From contig NZ_LMKC01000004.1 in assembly GCF_001421355.1 (NCBI RefSeq), forward strand, positions 1-64,000: a DNA stretch of 64,000 nt, in the 5' to 3' direction. Positions 1-8,728 of the stretch are shown piece after piece (within the stretch, counting starts at the first letter, position 1; each line of letters opens with the position of its first letter). The position numbers and the translations under genes were made by a program. The notes under the pieces are model-generated. The model was not told where the DNA came from. It saw only the letters and a list, made by a program, of their open reading frames with translations, and searched no databases. This DNA comes from Sphingomonas sp. Leaf9. GTDB lineage: Bacteria > Pseudomonadota > Alphaproteobacteria > Sphingomonadales > Sphingomonadaceae.

Positions 1-222
1 ATAGGCATTGGCGAACAGCCACGCCAGTTCGGGATCGGCGATCATCCCGCTGACCCGCGCGATCTCCTGCTCGACCGACTTGCTCACGAACCGGCGATCG
101 GCCGGCGCCGGCCGCTTGCTCGCAAACGCCGGCTTGCCCTGCGCCATCGCGAACCCCCCGGTCGCCAGCCCCGCGCCCAGCAGCGCGCCCTGCGTCATCA
201 ACGTGCGGCGGTCGGTCGGCAT
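1..222 (-). CDS. GH125-like exported mannosidase, N-terminal fragment
   Basis: Only the first 74 codons are inside the window; the gene runs off the left edge. It begins MPTDRRTLM, a twin-arginine-type signal with RR at residues 5-6, a hydrophobic stretch to about residue 25 and an AMAQG cleavage region, so the product is probably exported by Tat. The next residues, RRFVSKSVEQEIARVS and IADPELAWLFANAY, resemble the N-terminus of glycoside hydrolase family 125, metal-independent exo-alpha-mannosidases. The catalytic part is not visible, so the family call rests on this short stretch and on memory of the family. A glycan-degrading locus to the left would fit the fucose genes elsewhere in the window. 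Confidence 0.65.
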   Translation of the reverse strand, partial: MPTDRRTLMTQGALLGAGLATGGFAMAQGKPAFASKRPAPADRRFVSKSVEQEIARVSGMIADPELAWLFANAY

Positions 223-408
223 CGGGCAGTCTCCTTGGGGATCGGCCCCAGCTAGGTCACCGATGCCCTGTCTGGCAATGGAGCTCTGGCAATGGGGCTG
301 ACGCCCGCGCCGATCCCGGCTAGGCTGGCTGCGGCGACGATCGTGGACGCGGCCCCCGCGATCGACCGGTCGCCCTTTCCAATCGGGCGGTTTCAGGCGG
401 AGACGGAC

Positions 409-1590
409 ATGACCATCGGCGGATCGAGCGCGGCGGCGCAGCTGGCAGCGATCGCGCCCTGGGCGTCCCCCGCCCCGGCGATCACCTCTGCCGAGCGCCT
501 CGCCCGGATCGACCGCGCCCGTGCGCTGACCGAGGCCGCCGGCGCGCAGGCGCTGCTGGTCCATACCGGCGCGTCGCTGCAATATTTTACCGGCATTCCT
601 TGGGGGCCGAGCGAGCGGATGGTCGCGCTCCTCCTGCCCGTCACCGGCACGCCGCGCATCATTTGCCCGGCGTTCGAGCGCGGCACGCTGGAGGCCGACC
701 TCACCATCCCCGCCGAGCTGCTATTGTGGGAGGAGGATGCGGACCCGACCGCGCTGGTCGCAGGCGCGCTGCCTGCCGGCGCTACGCTGGCGGTCGACCC
801 GCTGCTGCCCTTCGCCTGGGGGCAGAAGCTCGCGCGCCACGGCCTGACGCTGGCCGACGGTGCGCCCGCCATCGACGGGTGTCGCCAGGTGAAGTCGCCG
901 GCCGAGCTGGCGCTGCTGCAACAGGCAAAGGACATGACGCTCCAGGTGCAGGCCGCCGCCGCACGCATCCTGCGCCCCGGCATCCTCGCCAGCGAAGTCG
1001 TCCGCTTCATCGACGACGCGCACCGCGCGGTCGGTGGCGGCGGGTCGTTCTTTTGCATCGTCCAGTTCGGCCGCGCCACCGCCTTTCCCCACGGCCTGCC
1101 CGGCGACCGCGCGCTGGCGGAGGGCGAGCTGGTGCTGATCGACACCGGCTGCCGGGTGGAGGGCTATCACAGCGACATCACCCGCACCTATGCCTTCGGC
1201 CAGGTCGCCGACGAGGTGCGCGCGATCTGGGACATCGAACACGCCGCACAAGCCGCCGCCTTCGCCGCCGCCGCGCCCGGCGTGCCGGCGCAAGCCGTCG
1301 ACGCCGCCGCCCGCGCGGTGCTGGTGCGCGAGGGGCTGGGCCCCGACTATCGCCTGCCAGGCCTGCCGCACCGCACCGGCCACGGCATCGGCCTGTCGAT
1401 CCACGAACCCGCCTATCTGGTGCGCGGCGACACGACGCCGCTCGAACCCGGCATGTGCTTTTCCAGCGAACCGATGATCGTCGTCCCCGACCGCTTCGGC
1501 ATCCGGCTGGAAGACCATTTCTTCGTCACCGACACCGGCGCGCAGTGGTTCACCCAGCCGCAGCCGTCGATCGACCGGCCGTTCGGGTAG
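409..1590 (+). CDS. M24 family metallopeptidase (Xaa-Pro dipeptidase-like)
   Basis: This 393-residue protein has an N-terminal creatinase-like domain (about 25-165) and a C-terminal pita-bread peptidase domain. The five dimetal ligands of the family can be placed: D245 in LIDTGCR, D256 in HSDITRT, H325 in GHGIGLSIH, E354 in SSEPM and E368 in RLEDHF. It should cleave X-Pro peptides in the cytoplasm; no signal peptide is seen. I chose the ATG at 409 because GGCGGAGACG precedes it; the frame is open upstream to an ATG at 292. The gene stands alone, divergent from the GH125-like fragment. The exact substrate (dipeptide or longer peptide) is not shown. Confidence 0.9.
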   Translation: MTIGGSSAAAQLAAIAPWASPAPAITSAERLARIDRARALTEAAGAQALLVHTGASLQYFTGIPWGPSERMVALLLPVTGTPRIICPAFERGTLEADLTIPAELLLWEEDADPTALVAGALPAGATLAVDPLLPFAWGQKLARHGLTLADGAPAIDGCRQVKSPAELALLQQAKDMTLQVQAAAARILRPGILASEVVRFIDDAHRAVGGGGSFFCIVQFGRATAFPHGLPGDRALAEGELVLIDTGCRVEGYHSDITRTYAFGQVADEVRAIWDIEHAAQAAAFAAAAPGVPAQAVDAAARAVLVREGLGPDYRLPGLPHRTGHGIGLSIHEPAYLVRGDTTPLEPGMCFSSEPMIVVPDRFGIRLEDHFFVTDTGAQWFTQPQPSIDRPFG

Positions 1591-1691
1591 GGAAAGCTTT
1601 CCCGCAGGGGCCAAACCCAAACCCAGCTGTATTGCCAGTGCAATACACATCTGCAAGGATGATGATTAACGTCCTCCTGCGGATAGGTCGA

Positions 1692-3161
1692 ATGAACAAG
1701 CTCGTGCTGGCGGCACTTCTTATGATCGCAACGCCCGCTTACGCGCAGGTGCCGGGCGACGGACTGGCGACATTCCTCAAGACGAAGATGCAGCAGGAAC
1801 GCATCCCGGCGCTTCAGGTCGCGGTCGTTCAACGCGGGAAGATCGTGGCATCGGCAGCCTATGGCGTAGCCGATGTCGAGCATGGCGTGCCCGCCACCAC
1901 GTCCAGCATCTTCTCGATCAATTCCTGCACCAAGGCGTTCACGGGCGTCGCGATCATGCAGCTGGCCGAAGCGGGCAAGTTGCGGACCGACGATCCGGTT
2001 TCCCAATATCTTGATGACCTGCCGCAGGCGTGGCGAGCGATCACGATCCGGCAGGTGCTTTCCCACGTATCGGGACTGCCGAACATCATCGGTGACAAGG
2101 AACAGGTGATCGGCGACGGGACCGAGGCATCGGCATGGGCCGCGGTGAAGAAGCTGCCGCTCGAGTTCAAGGCCGGCGAACGCTACCGCTACAATCAGAC
2201 CGGCTACGTCATGCTGGGCCGGGTCATCGAGAAGCTCGGCGGGATGCCCTTCGCCGCATTCATCGAGAAAAATCAGTTCGCGCCTGCCGGGATGATGCAT
2301 ACCCGGTTCGGCGATTCCTCTGACGTCGTTCCGCTAACGGCGCGCAGCTATTCCTACCTCGCCAACACCGATGGCGTATGGCGGTCGGGTGACCGCCTGA
2401 TGGCGACCTACGCGACCTTTCCGGGATATTTCAGGACCGCGGCGGGCATCCTGTCGACCGCCGACGATGTGGCAAGATGGCTGATCGCGCTGCAATCCGG
2501 CAAGCTACTGAAGGACAAGGCCAGCGTCGCCGCCTTGTGGACGCCGGTCGTGTTGAACGACGGCACGACGGCGGGGACCAACGAGTTGCTGAACGGATCG
2601 GGCCTGGGCTGGCCGGTGACGATGCGGACCGAACATCCGGCGGCGGGTCCGATCGGCGGGATGCGATCGGCCTTCTTCGTCTATCCCAAAGATGACCTGT
2701 CCGTCGTGGTGCTGACCAACCTTCAGGGCGCCAACCCGGAATATTTCATCGACGAGGTCGCCGCCTATTACATTCCGGGGATGCACGAGGCCGACGGCTT
2801 CGGCCTGCCGTCTGCCGTAAGGGCGTTCCGCGCCCAAGTGCTTCGCCGCGGTTTCGCGCAGGCCCCGCGTGTATGGCAGTCGATGCGGGCAAAGCCGAGC
2901 GAGGCCGAACTGAACGCCTGGGGCTACAAGCTGCGCGAGCAGGAGCAGTCGGATCAGGCGCTCGCCATCTTCCGGCTGAACGTCGCCAACAACCCCGGAA
3001 GCTGGAACGCTCATGACAGCCTGGCCGAAGTCCTGGAGGCGAAGGGCGACCGTGCCGGCGCGATCAAGCATTACAGACGATCGCTCTCGCTCAACCCCGG
3101 GAATGGCAATGCGGTTGAGCATTTGAAGGAGCTGGAAGCATCGCGTGCGCGACTGAACTGA
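1692..3161 (+). CDS. exported serine hydrolase (beta-lactamase/class C fold) with C-terminal TPRs
   Basis: The protein has 489 residues. A Sec signal peptide (MNKLVLAALLMIATPAYAQ) is followed by a class C beta-lactamase/D-aminopeptidase fold. The nucleophile motif is S78-C-T-K81 (NSCTKAF) and the second motif is YNQTGY near residue 167, where Gln stands at the usual Asn position. The last roughly 80 residues form about two tetratricopeptide repeats (NAWGYKLREQEQSDQALAIF and NAHDSLAEVLEAKGDRAGA). It is probably a periplasmic esterase or peptidase; such domains are poor predictors of substrate. The start at 1692 puts the signal peptide at the N-terminus; an in-frame ATG at 1659 would add 11 residues. 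Confidence 0.85.
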   Translation: MNKLVLAALLMIATPAYAQVPGDGLATFLKTKMQQERIPALQVAVVQRGKIVASAAYGVADVEHGVPATTSSIFSINSCTKAFTGVAIMQLAEAGKLRTDDPVSQYLDDLPQAWRAITIRQVLSHVSGLPNIIGDKEQVIGDGTEASAWAAVKKLPLEFKAGERYRYNQTGYVMLGRVIEKLGGMPFAAFIEKNQFAPAGMMHTRFGDSSDVVPLTARSYSYLANTDGVWRSGDRLMATYATFPGYFRTAAGILSTADDVARWLIALQSGKLLKDKASVAALWTPVVLNDGTTAGTNELLNGSGLGWPVTMRTEHPAAGPIGGMRSAFFVYPKDDLSVVVLTNLQGANPEYFIDEVAAYYIPGMHEADGFGLPSAVRAFRAQVLRRGFAQAPRVWQSMRAKPSEAELNAWGYKLREQEQSDQALAIFRLNVANNPGSWNAHDSLAEVLEAKGDRAGAIKHYRRSLSLNPGNGNAVEHLKELEASRARLN

Positions 3162-3297
3162 TCTGACCGTGGCAAGCGGTGGCTATCGGGTGACGCGTAG
3201 AGGCCTCAGTCTAGGCAATCCGGCTAGAACGGCGAGCGAGACGGCCGAGCGTTCCCACAAGGATGGTATTTCGGAAATTTGGCTTTGAGCCGAACCT

Positions 3298-4300
3298 TTA
3301 GACTGGGTTGGGAGATTGCTGGGTTACCGCAGCCTCGGCAGCAGGTCGGGGGCAACGAGCCTGTGCATTATCCATTAATTTAATAAGCGCAGAGCGAACG
3401 ATTGGACGCGCTGACTTATTGTCTAGGCGAGAAAGATAGGTGAGTTTCGCCTTCGTTGCTTGAGCGACTCGATAACCTACATAGTAGCCAAAACGGTCTG
3501 GAAGCTCTTTTGGCGGGCCGCCGCCCATCTGCAATGCTTTGACTATTGCTGTACCGGTCGTGTCCATCGAAATGTGCGGCAACGAAGCATAAAGCATCTT
3601 CCCATCGTGCGTCGGTTTTGGGCCGAATTGGCTCGGGGGTGTCCAACAGAAGCTGGCGATCCGTTGCCCGAGGCGTCATCGTTGCGGCGGCATCAACCGC
3701 CAGCCCTTCCTGCCAAATGGTACACCAGAACTGATCGCAGTCCGAAAAATGACGTCCATGCTCGAGGTGAAACAGCTCGTGAGCAAGGAAGGGCTGTAAC
3801 GAATTATCCGAGTGGTACTCAGCAATCATGTCCGCACCAAAAAGCATGACATGTCGCTTTCCCGGCTCAAGATAGTCGGAGCCCCCGTCTCGTAGCCCGA
3901 GAGAGTGATAGAGGTATATCGGTATTGGTGACCTAAAATCTGGGAATATCTTCCTAAAATTCTTTACCGCGCCGCTCAGGGCTATAGGAAAATCAGATAT
4001 CACACGATGGTAGGCTGCTTGCTTCGCCGGAAGCTGAACAAGTGCATCCGCGATCAGCCGATCCGTCGACACATCACGTCGATAAACACCCGGCAACATA
4101 GCGTTGATCCGGTCACGTACCATTGCGATCCGTGTGTTTTGAGGCTGGCCGGCGGTTTCCGTTGCGACTTGTTCGAATGGTGTAGCGAGATCAACATAGC
4201 GGGCCGATGGTCCTGCGTCAGACGGTACGCTTGCGGTCGCACCTCCGGCAGCGAGGCAGGCCACCATGCAAGCGATCCTTTGTGTTCCAATCCCCCGCAT
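3298..4300 (-). pseudogene. frameshifted zinc-metallopeptidase-like exported protein
   Basis: One reading frame starts at 4300, after a strong GGAGGG ribosome site, with a signal-like N-terminus. It carries a zinc-protease motif, AHELFHLEHG, and a Cys pair (CDQFWC) shortly after. It then continues as an implausible tail down to 3416. A second frame covering 3298-3597 encodes a sensible continuation (MLYASLPHIS ... DRFGYYVGYRVAQ). Upstream of that Met the second frame reads PTHDGK, and the two frames join cleanly if one base is added near the run of five G at 3635-3639. The intact protein would be about 334 residues, DUF2268-like by general resemblance only. The region is visibly lower in GC than its neighbours, which suggests transfer. 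A sequencing error in the G run cannot be excluded. Confidence 0.7.
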
Positions 4301-4393
4301 AGTCCCTCCGACGGCAACAATAGAACGCCTTTATGACCATTGGCCGTCCAGTGTTCCACTCCAGTTACTGGCCAAGTAAAGTGCCGTTCGACA

Positions 4394-4527
4394 TTCCCGA
4401 TTGGGAAGCTGTGACGGGAATACCGGACCACCGATTGCGCTGACGGTCGCCTGCGGGTTCCTGTTTCCCGAAACCTGTTCCCGATTTGCAATTCCCGAAA
4501 CTACCGATGTCGACGTGGAAACGGGAA
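4394..4527. promoter_or_regulatory. cluster of six TTCCCG/CGGGAA hexamers
   Basis: The spacer between tesA and the metallopeptidase-like gene holds the hexamer TTCCCG or its complement at 4394, 4415, 4465, 4478, 4492 and 4522. Some sit in larger motifs such as GTTTCCCGAAAC. The cluster lies upstream of the gene starting at 4300, so it could be an operator array; this is inference from repetition alone. Confidence 0.3.
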
Positions 4528-4532
4528 AGCCC

Positions 4533-5264
4533 CTACCCCCGCAACCGCCCCGCCACCACCGGCCCAAGCCGTGCCACGATCCGATCCACCCCTTGCGCAT
4601 TCGGGTGAATCCCATCGGGCTGCATCAGCGCCCGGTTGCCGATCACGCCCGCCAGGATGAACGGGTCGAGCGTCGCGCCGTACTGCTTCGCCATGTCGGG
4701 CCAGATGCGGTTGAATTGCGCGGCATAGTCCGGCCCCAGATTGGGCGGCACCATCATGCCGGTCAGCACCACCGGAATCCCGCGCTGCTTCAGTTCGTCC
4801 AGCATCGCGACGAAATTGGCCCGCGTCTCGGCCGGCGGGATCTGGCGCAGCAGGTCGTTGCCGCCCAGCCCCAGCAGCACGAGGTCGGGCTTGCGATCCA
4901 GCTTGTCGAGGGTGAAGGCCAGCCGCTGCCGCCCCGCCGCGCTGGTGTCGCCCGAAATCCCGGCATTGACCACGCGGGCATTGATCCCCTGCCCCCGCAG
5001 CACATCCTGCAGATCGTCGGGCAGGCTGTCGCCGCGCGCAAGGCCATAGCCCGCGTACAGGCTGTCGCCGAACGCCACCACCAGCCGCTCCGGCCCCGCG
5101 ACCGGCGCCTGAGGATCGACCGGGTTCGGCGTCGCCGCCGCAGCGATATTCACCGGCGCGGCGTCGTTCGCCTCCGATAAATCCGGCCCGCCGCATCCCG
5201 CCAGCAGCAAAGCGCCTTGGAGAAGAATGACTGCGCCCGCATATGTGGGTCCCTGCTTCGTCAC
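4533..5264 (-). CDS. tesA: arylesterase / lysophospholipase, SGNH (GDSL) family, lipoprotein
   Basis: The 243-residue product has a lipoprotein-type signal (LLLAGC) and an SGNH hydrolase domain. Block I is VAFGDSLYAGYG with the nucleophile Ser, block III is GLGGNDLLR, and block V is PDGIHPNAQG supplying Asp and His. This matches TesA-type acyl-CoA thioesterase I/protease I/lysophospholipase L1, acting in the periplasm or on the membrane. It is divergent from ybbA-like and ybbP-like genes with only 14 bases between start codons. The same tesA / ybbA-ybbP arrangement occurs in Escherichia coli. The physiological substrate in this organism is not shown. Confidence 0.92.
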   Translation of the reverse strand: MTKQGPTYAGAVILLQGALLLAGCGGPDLSEANDAAPVNIAAAATPNPVDPQAPVAGPERLVVAFGDSLYAGYGLARGDSLPDDLQDVLRGQGINARVVNAGISGDTSAAGRQRLAFTLDKLDRKPDLVLLGLGGNDLLRQIPPAETRANFVAMLDELKQRGIPVVLTGMMVPPNLGPDYAAQFNRIWPDMAKQYGATLDPFILAGVIGNRALMQPDGIHPNAQGVDRIVARLGPVVAGRLRG

Positions 5265-5278
5265 TGGCGAAAAACTCC

Positions 5279-5974
5279 ATGCCCTCGGTTCCGAACGATA
5301 TGGTCATCGACGCACGCGGTGTCACCCTGACGCTGGGCGATGGCGACGCCGCCACCCGCATTCTCCACGGTATCGACCTGGCCGTGCCCGCCGGGACCAG
5401 CGTCGCGCTGCTCGGTGCCTCCGGATCGGGCAAGTCCTCGCTGATGGCGGTGCTGTCGGGGCTGGAGCGTGCCAGCGGCGGGCAGGTCCATGTCGCGGGC
5501 GCGGATTTCGGCGCGATGGGCGAGGACGATCTGGCGCGCGCCCGGCGCGGGCGGATCGGCATCGTGTTGCAGGCATTCCACCTGCTGCCGACGATGACCG
5601 CGCTCGAAAATGTCGCGGTACCGATGGAGCTGGCCGGCGAGAGAGACGCCTTCGCACGGGCCGAGGCCGAGCTGGTGGCGGTGGGCTTAAGCCACCGGCT
5701 CCACCATTATCCGACGCAATTGTCGGGCGGCGAGCAACAGCGCGTCGCCATCGCCCGCGCGCTGGCCGGGCGGCCGGCGCTGGTGTTTGCCGACGAACCG
5801 ACCGGCAATCTCGACCGCGCGACGGGGCAGGCGATCATGGACCTGCTGTTCGAACGCCGCGCCGCGACGCAGGCGACGTTGCTGGTCATCACCCACGACC
5901 CGGCACTGGCCGAGCGGTGCGACCGGGTGGTCGAGCTGGCCGATGGCCGCATCGCGCGGGATACGGGGCGGTGA
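5279..5974 (+). CDS. ybbA: ABC transporter ATP-binding protein, YbbA/LolD type
   Basis: This 231-residue ATPase shows a Walker A motif (GASGSGKSS), a signature LSGGEQQR, Walker B plus D-loop (LVFADEPTGNLD) and an H-switch (VITHD). The closest class is the MacB/LolD/YbbA group that drives FtsX-type permeases. It precedes the large FtsX-like gene and faces tesA, the conserved YbbA-YbbP-TesA setting. The start at 5279 is the first ATG that leaves a usual N-terminus; no strong ribosome site is seen, and an in-frame ATG at 5300 is possible. The 88-base gap to the permease carries a CCCCGCGCAGGCGGG repeat. Confidence 0.93.
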   Translation: MPSVPNDMVIDARGVTLTLGDGDAATRILHGIDLAVPAGTSVALLGASGSGKSSLMAVLSGLERASGGQVHVAGADFGAMGEDDLARARRGRIGIVLQAFHLLPTMTALENVAVPMELAGERDAFARAEAELVAVGLSHRLHHYPTQLSGGEQQRVAIARALAGRPALVFADEPTGNLDRATGQAIMDLLFERRAATQATLLVITHDPALAERCDRVVELADGRIARDTGR

Positions 5975-5999
5975 TGGGCGCGCCGCCCTTGCGATGGTG

Positions 6000-6023
6000 C
6001 CGTACCCCCGCGCAGGCGGGCAC
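6000..6023. repeat. short CCCCGCGCAGGCGGG repeat copy
   Basis: A GC-rich inverted-repeat unit (GTACCCCCGCGCAGGCGGG) lies between the ybbA-like and ybbP-like genes. A better-preserved relative is at 60717-60741. It belongs to the intergenic palindromes scattered through this window. Confidence 0.45.
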
Positions 6024-6062
6024 GCCGGCTGGGACGAACCGGCACTCTCCCGAAGGTGTCGC

Positions 6063-8555
6063 ATGAGCGAGTGGCGTCTGGCGTGGACCTTCGCCCGCCG
6101 CGAACTCGATGCCCGCTTCCGCGGCCTGCGGCTGCTGCTGGTCTGCCTGATCCTCGGCGTCGGTGCGCTGGCGGCGATCGGCAGCCTGACGCGATCGATC
6201 ACCGGCGAACTGGCGGCGCGCGGGCAGAGCCTGCTGGGCGGCGATCTCGAACTCTCCGTGTCGCAGCGTACTGCCAGCGATGCCGAACGCCGGGCGATGG
6301 CGCGGCTGGGCCGGGTGTCGGAAACGCTGCGGATGCAGTCGATGGCCGCCAACTTCGATGGCCAGACTGCGCCGATCGAGCTGAAGGCGGTCGACGCCCC
6401 CTATCCGCTCTACGGCATGCTCACCCTGCGAAGCGGCACCGCACGGCCATTGTCACCGACCGAGACCTATGTCGGACAGGCATTGGTCGAACGGCTGAAG
6501 CTGCGCATCGGCGGATCGGTGCGCTATGGCACCGCGCGCTTCACCGTCGCCGGGATCATCGCCGACGAGCCCGACCGCTTGAGCGAAGGCTTCACGCTGG
6601 GCGCGGTGGCGCTGGTGTCGCTGGAGGGGTTGCAGCGCACCGGCCTGATCGCGCCGGGCAGCCTGTACGAAAGCAAATATCGCATCGCCAGCCGCTATGA
6701 TCCGGCGCAGGCGATCAAGGCGTTTACCGACCGCTATCCCGCGCAGGGCTGGGACACGCGCACCCGCGACCGTGCCTCGCCGGGGGCCGAACGCTTCCTG
6801 TCGCGGATGGGCGAATTCCTCGTGCTGGTCGGCCTCACCGCCCTCGTCATCGCCGGCATCGGGGTCGGTAACGGCGTGTCGAGCTACCTCGCCACCCGTC
6901 GATCGAGCATCGCGACGCTGAAGGTATTGGGCGCGACCTCCGGCCTGATCGCGCGGGTCTATCTGGTGCAGATCGTCGCGGTGGCGGCGATCGGCATCGC
7001 AGTGGGCCTGGCGATCGGCATCGCCGCCGTGCCGCTGATCGTGGCGCTGGCGGGCGATGTCCTGCCGGTCGCGCCGGCCTTTGCGATCCATCCGCTGCCG
7101 CTGGTGCAGGCCGCCGCCTATGGCCTGCTGATCGCCCTCGCCTTTGCCGCGCCGCCGTTGTTGGCGGCGGGCGCGGTGCCGGCCGCCGGGCTGTTGCGCG
7201 GCGTGCATGACGGGCGGCGCGCGCCCCGGTGGAAGGCGGCGGCATGGATGGGCGCGGCCTTTGCCGGGATCGTCGCGCTGGTGCTGGTGACCAGCGAACG
7301 GCCATGGTTCGGGGCGGCGTTCCTTGGCGCGGCGGGCGGACTTCTCCTTTTGTTATCGCTACTTGGTCGGCTGATCCGCAGGCTGGCGGCCCGATTGCCC
7401 CGGTCGCGCAGGCCGCTGTGGCGACTGGCGGTGGCGGCGCTGCACCGCCCCGGCGCACGTACGGGCGCGCTGGTGGTGGCATTGGGGCTGGGCCTGACCC
7501 TGTTCGTGCTGCTGGCGGCGATCCGCACCAGCCTCGACGCCAACATCCAAAAGACCGTTCCGGCGCGCGCGCCCGCGCTTTTCGCCCTCGATGTGCCTCC
7601 CGCCCGCGAATCACCGTTCCGCACAACCATCGCCAACATCCAGCCCGGCGCCGAAATCCAGACCGTGCCCCTGATGCGCGGCACGATCACCGCCTATGGC
7701 AAGACCCGCGTCGCCGACCTGAAGACTATCCCCGAAGGCGCATGGGCGCTGCGCGGCGAACGCGGCCTGACCTTTGCCGCCGACCTGCCACCGGGCAGCG
7801 AGCTGGTGGCGGGCAGATGGTGGCCGGCAAACTATAGCGGGCCACCGCTGGTGTCGGTCGACGAACGCATGGCGCAGGCGCTGGCGCTGAAACTCGGCGA
7901 TCCGCTGACGATCAGCGTCGCGGGACAGGAACGCACAGCGCGCATCGCTTCACTCCGCAAGATCGAATGGGACACGATGGGGTTCAATTTCGTGATGGTG
8001 TTCAGCCCCAACACCCTGTCCGACGTGCCCCACAACCTGGCGGCGACGATCACCATGCCGCCGGGCCGCGAACGCGCCGTCGTCCGCGCGCTGTCGGCCG
8101 GTTTCCCCTCGACCTCAGTAGTCGAGGTGCGCGAAGTGATCGGGCAGGTGCGGACCATCGTGTCGCAAATGGCGACCGCCATCGCGGCGGCGGCGGGGAT
8201 CGCGATCCTGGCCGGCATCGCCGTGCTGATCGGCGCGATCGCCGCCGCGCGCGAAACGCGGACCTACGATTCGGTGATCCTGAAGACGCTGGGCGCGACA
8301 CGCGGGCAGATATTGACAGCGCAGGCGCTGGAATATCTGCTGCTGGCGGTGATCCTCGCCGTGCTGGCGGCGGCGATCGGGATCGCCGGGGGATGGTATG
8401 TCGTGGTCGAGCTGTTCGCGTTCGACTGGCTGCCGGATTATGGCGCGATCGCCATGACACTGGCGGTGGGGGTCGGGGTGACGGTGGGGATCGGGCTGCT
8501 CGGCGCGTTGCCGATCCTGAGCGCCCGGCCGGCGCGGGCGCTAAGAGAACTGTAA
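6063..8555 (+). CDS. ybbP: FtsX-like ABC permease, YbbP type
   Basis: The 830-residue inner-membrane protein has an N-terminal transmembrane segment (about 20-40) and a large periplasmic MacB-like domain. Three more segments surround GVGNGVSSYLATRRSSIATLK. A second half repeats the layout (RETRTYDSVILKTLGATRGQ) and ends with further segments. E. coli YbbP is of similar size (about 800 residues). It should pair with the ATPase just upstream to move or extract an envelope substrate, with TesA as a probable functional partner; the substrate is unknown. The start ATG at 6063 follows CCGAAGGTGTCGC. It terminates just before a large inverted repeat. Confidence 0.92.
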   Translation: MSEWRLAWTFARRELDARFRGLRLLLVCLILGVGALAAIGSLTRSITGELAARGQSLLGGDLELSVSQRTASDAERRAMARLGRVSETLRMQSMAANFDGQTAPIELKAVDAPYPLYGMLTLRSGTARPLSPTETYVGQALVERLKLRIGGSVRYGTARFTVAGIIADEPDRLSEGFTLGAVALVSLEGLQRTGLIAPGSLYESKYRIASRYDPAQAIKAFTDRYPAQGWDTRTRDRASPGAERFLSRMGEFLVLVGLTALVIAGIGVGNGVSSYLATRRSSIATLKVLGATSGLIARVYLVQIVAVAAIGIAVGLAIGIAAVPLIVALAGDVLPVAPAFAIHPLPLVQAAAYGLLIALAFAAPPLLAAGAVPAAGLLRGVHDGRRAPRWKAAAWMGAAFAGIVALVLVTSERPWFGAAFLGAAGGLLLLLSLLGRLIRRLAARLPRSRRPLWRLAVAALHRPGARTGALVVALGLGLTLFVLLAAIRTSLDANIQKTVPARAPALFALDVPPARESPFRTTIANIQPGAEIQTVPLMRGTITAYGKTRVADLKTIPEGAWALRGERGLTFAADLPPGSELVAGRWWPANYSGPPLVSVDERMAQALALKLGDPLTISVAGQERTARIASLRKIEWDTMGFNFVMVFSPNTLSDVPHNLAATITMPPGRERAVVRALSAGFPSTSVVEVREVIGQVRTIVSQMATAIAAAAGIAILAGIAVLIGAIAAARETRTYDSVILKTLGATRGQILTAQALEYLLLAVILAVLAAAIGIAGGWYVVVELFAFDWLPDYGAIAMTLAVGVGVTVGIGLLGALPILSARPARALREL

Positions 8556-8690
8556 GGTCCTCCCCGGCACGGGGAGGGGGACCAGCGCAGCTGGTGGAGG
8601 GGGAGGTCCACATACGGAACCGTTGCGTTGCGCCGAGAACCCCCTCCACCACCGCTACGCGGCGGTCCCCCTCCCCGTGCCGGGGAGGAT
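8556..8690. repeat. long imperfect inverted repeat (CCTCCCCGGCACGGGGAGG family)
   Basis: The spacer between convergent ybbP-like and rhlE genes is one large palindrome. A left arm at about 8558-8605 (TCCTCCCCGGCACGGGG ... GGAGGGGG) pairs with a right arm at about 8640-8688. The core unit recurs alone at 19438-19460 and 27925-27947. It may act as a bidirectional terminator and also looks like a dispersed palindromic element. Confidence 0.75.
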
Positions 8691-8728
8691 GAAAAAGGCC
8701 CCGGCAGTTGCCTGCCGGGGCTTGTCGA

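Noticed and set aside
4401..5180. Plus-strand frame of 259 codons over tesA
   Set aside because: It is antisense to the GDSL enzyme and rich in His/Arg/Gln without motifs.
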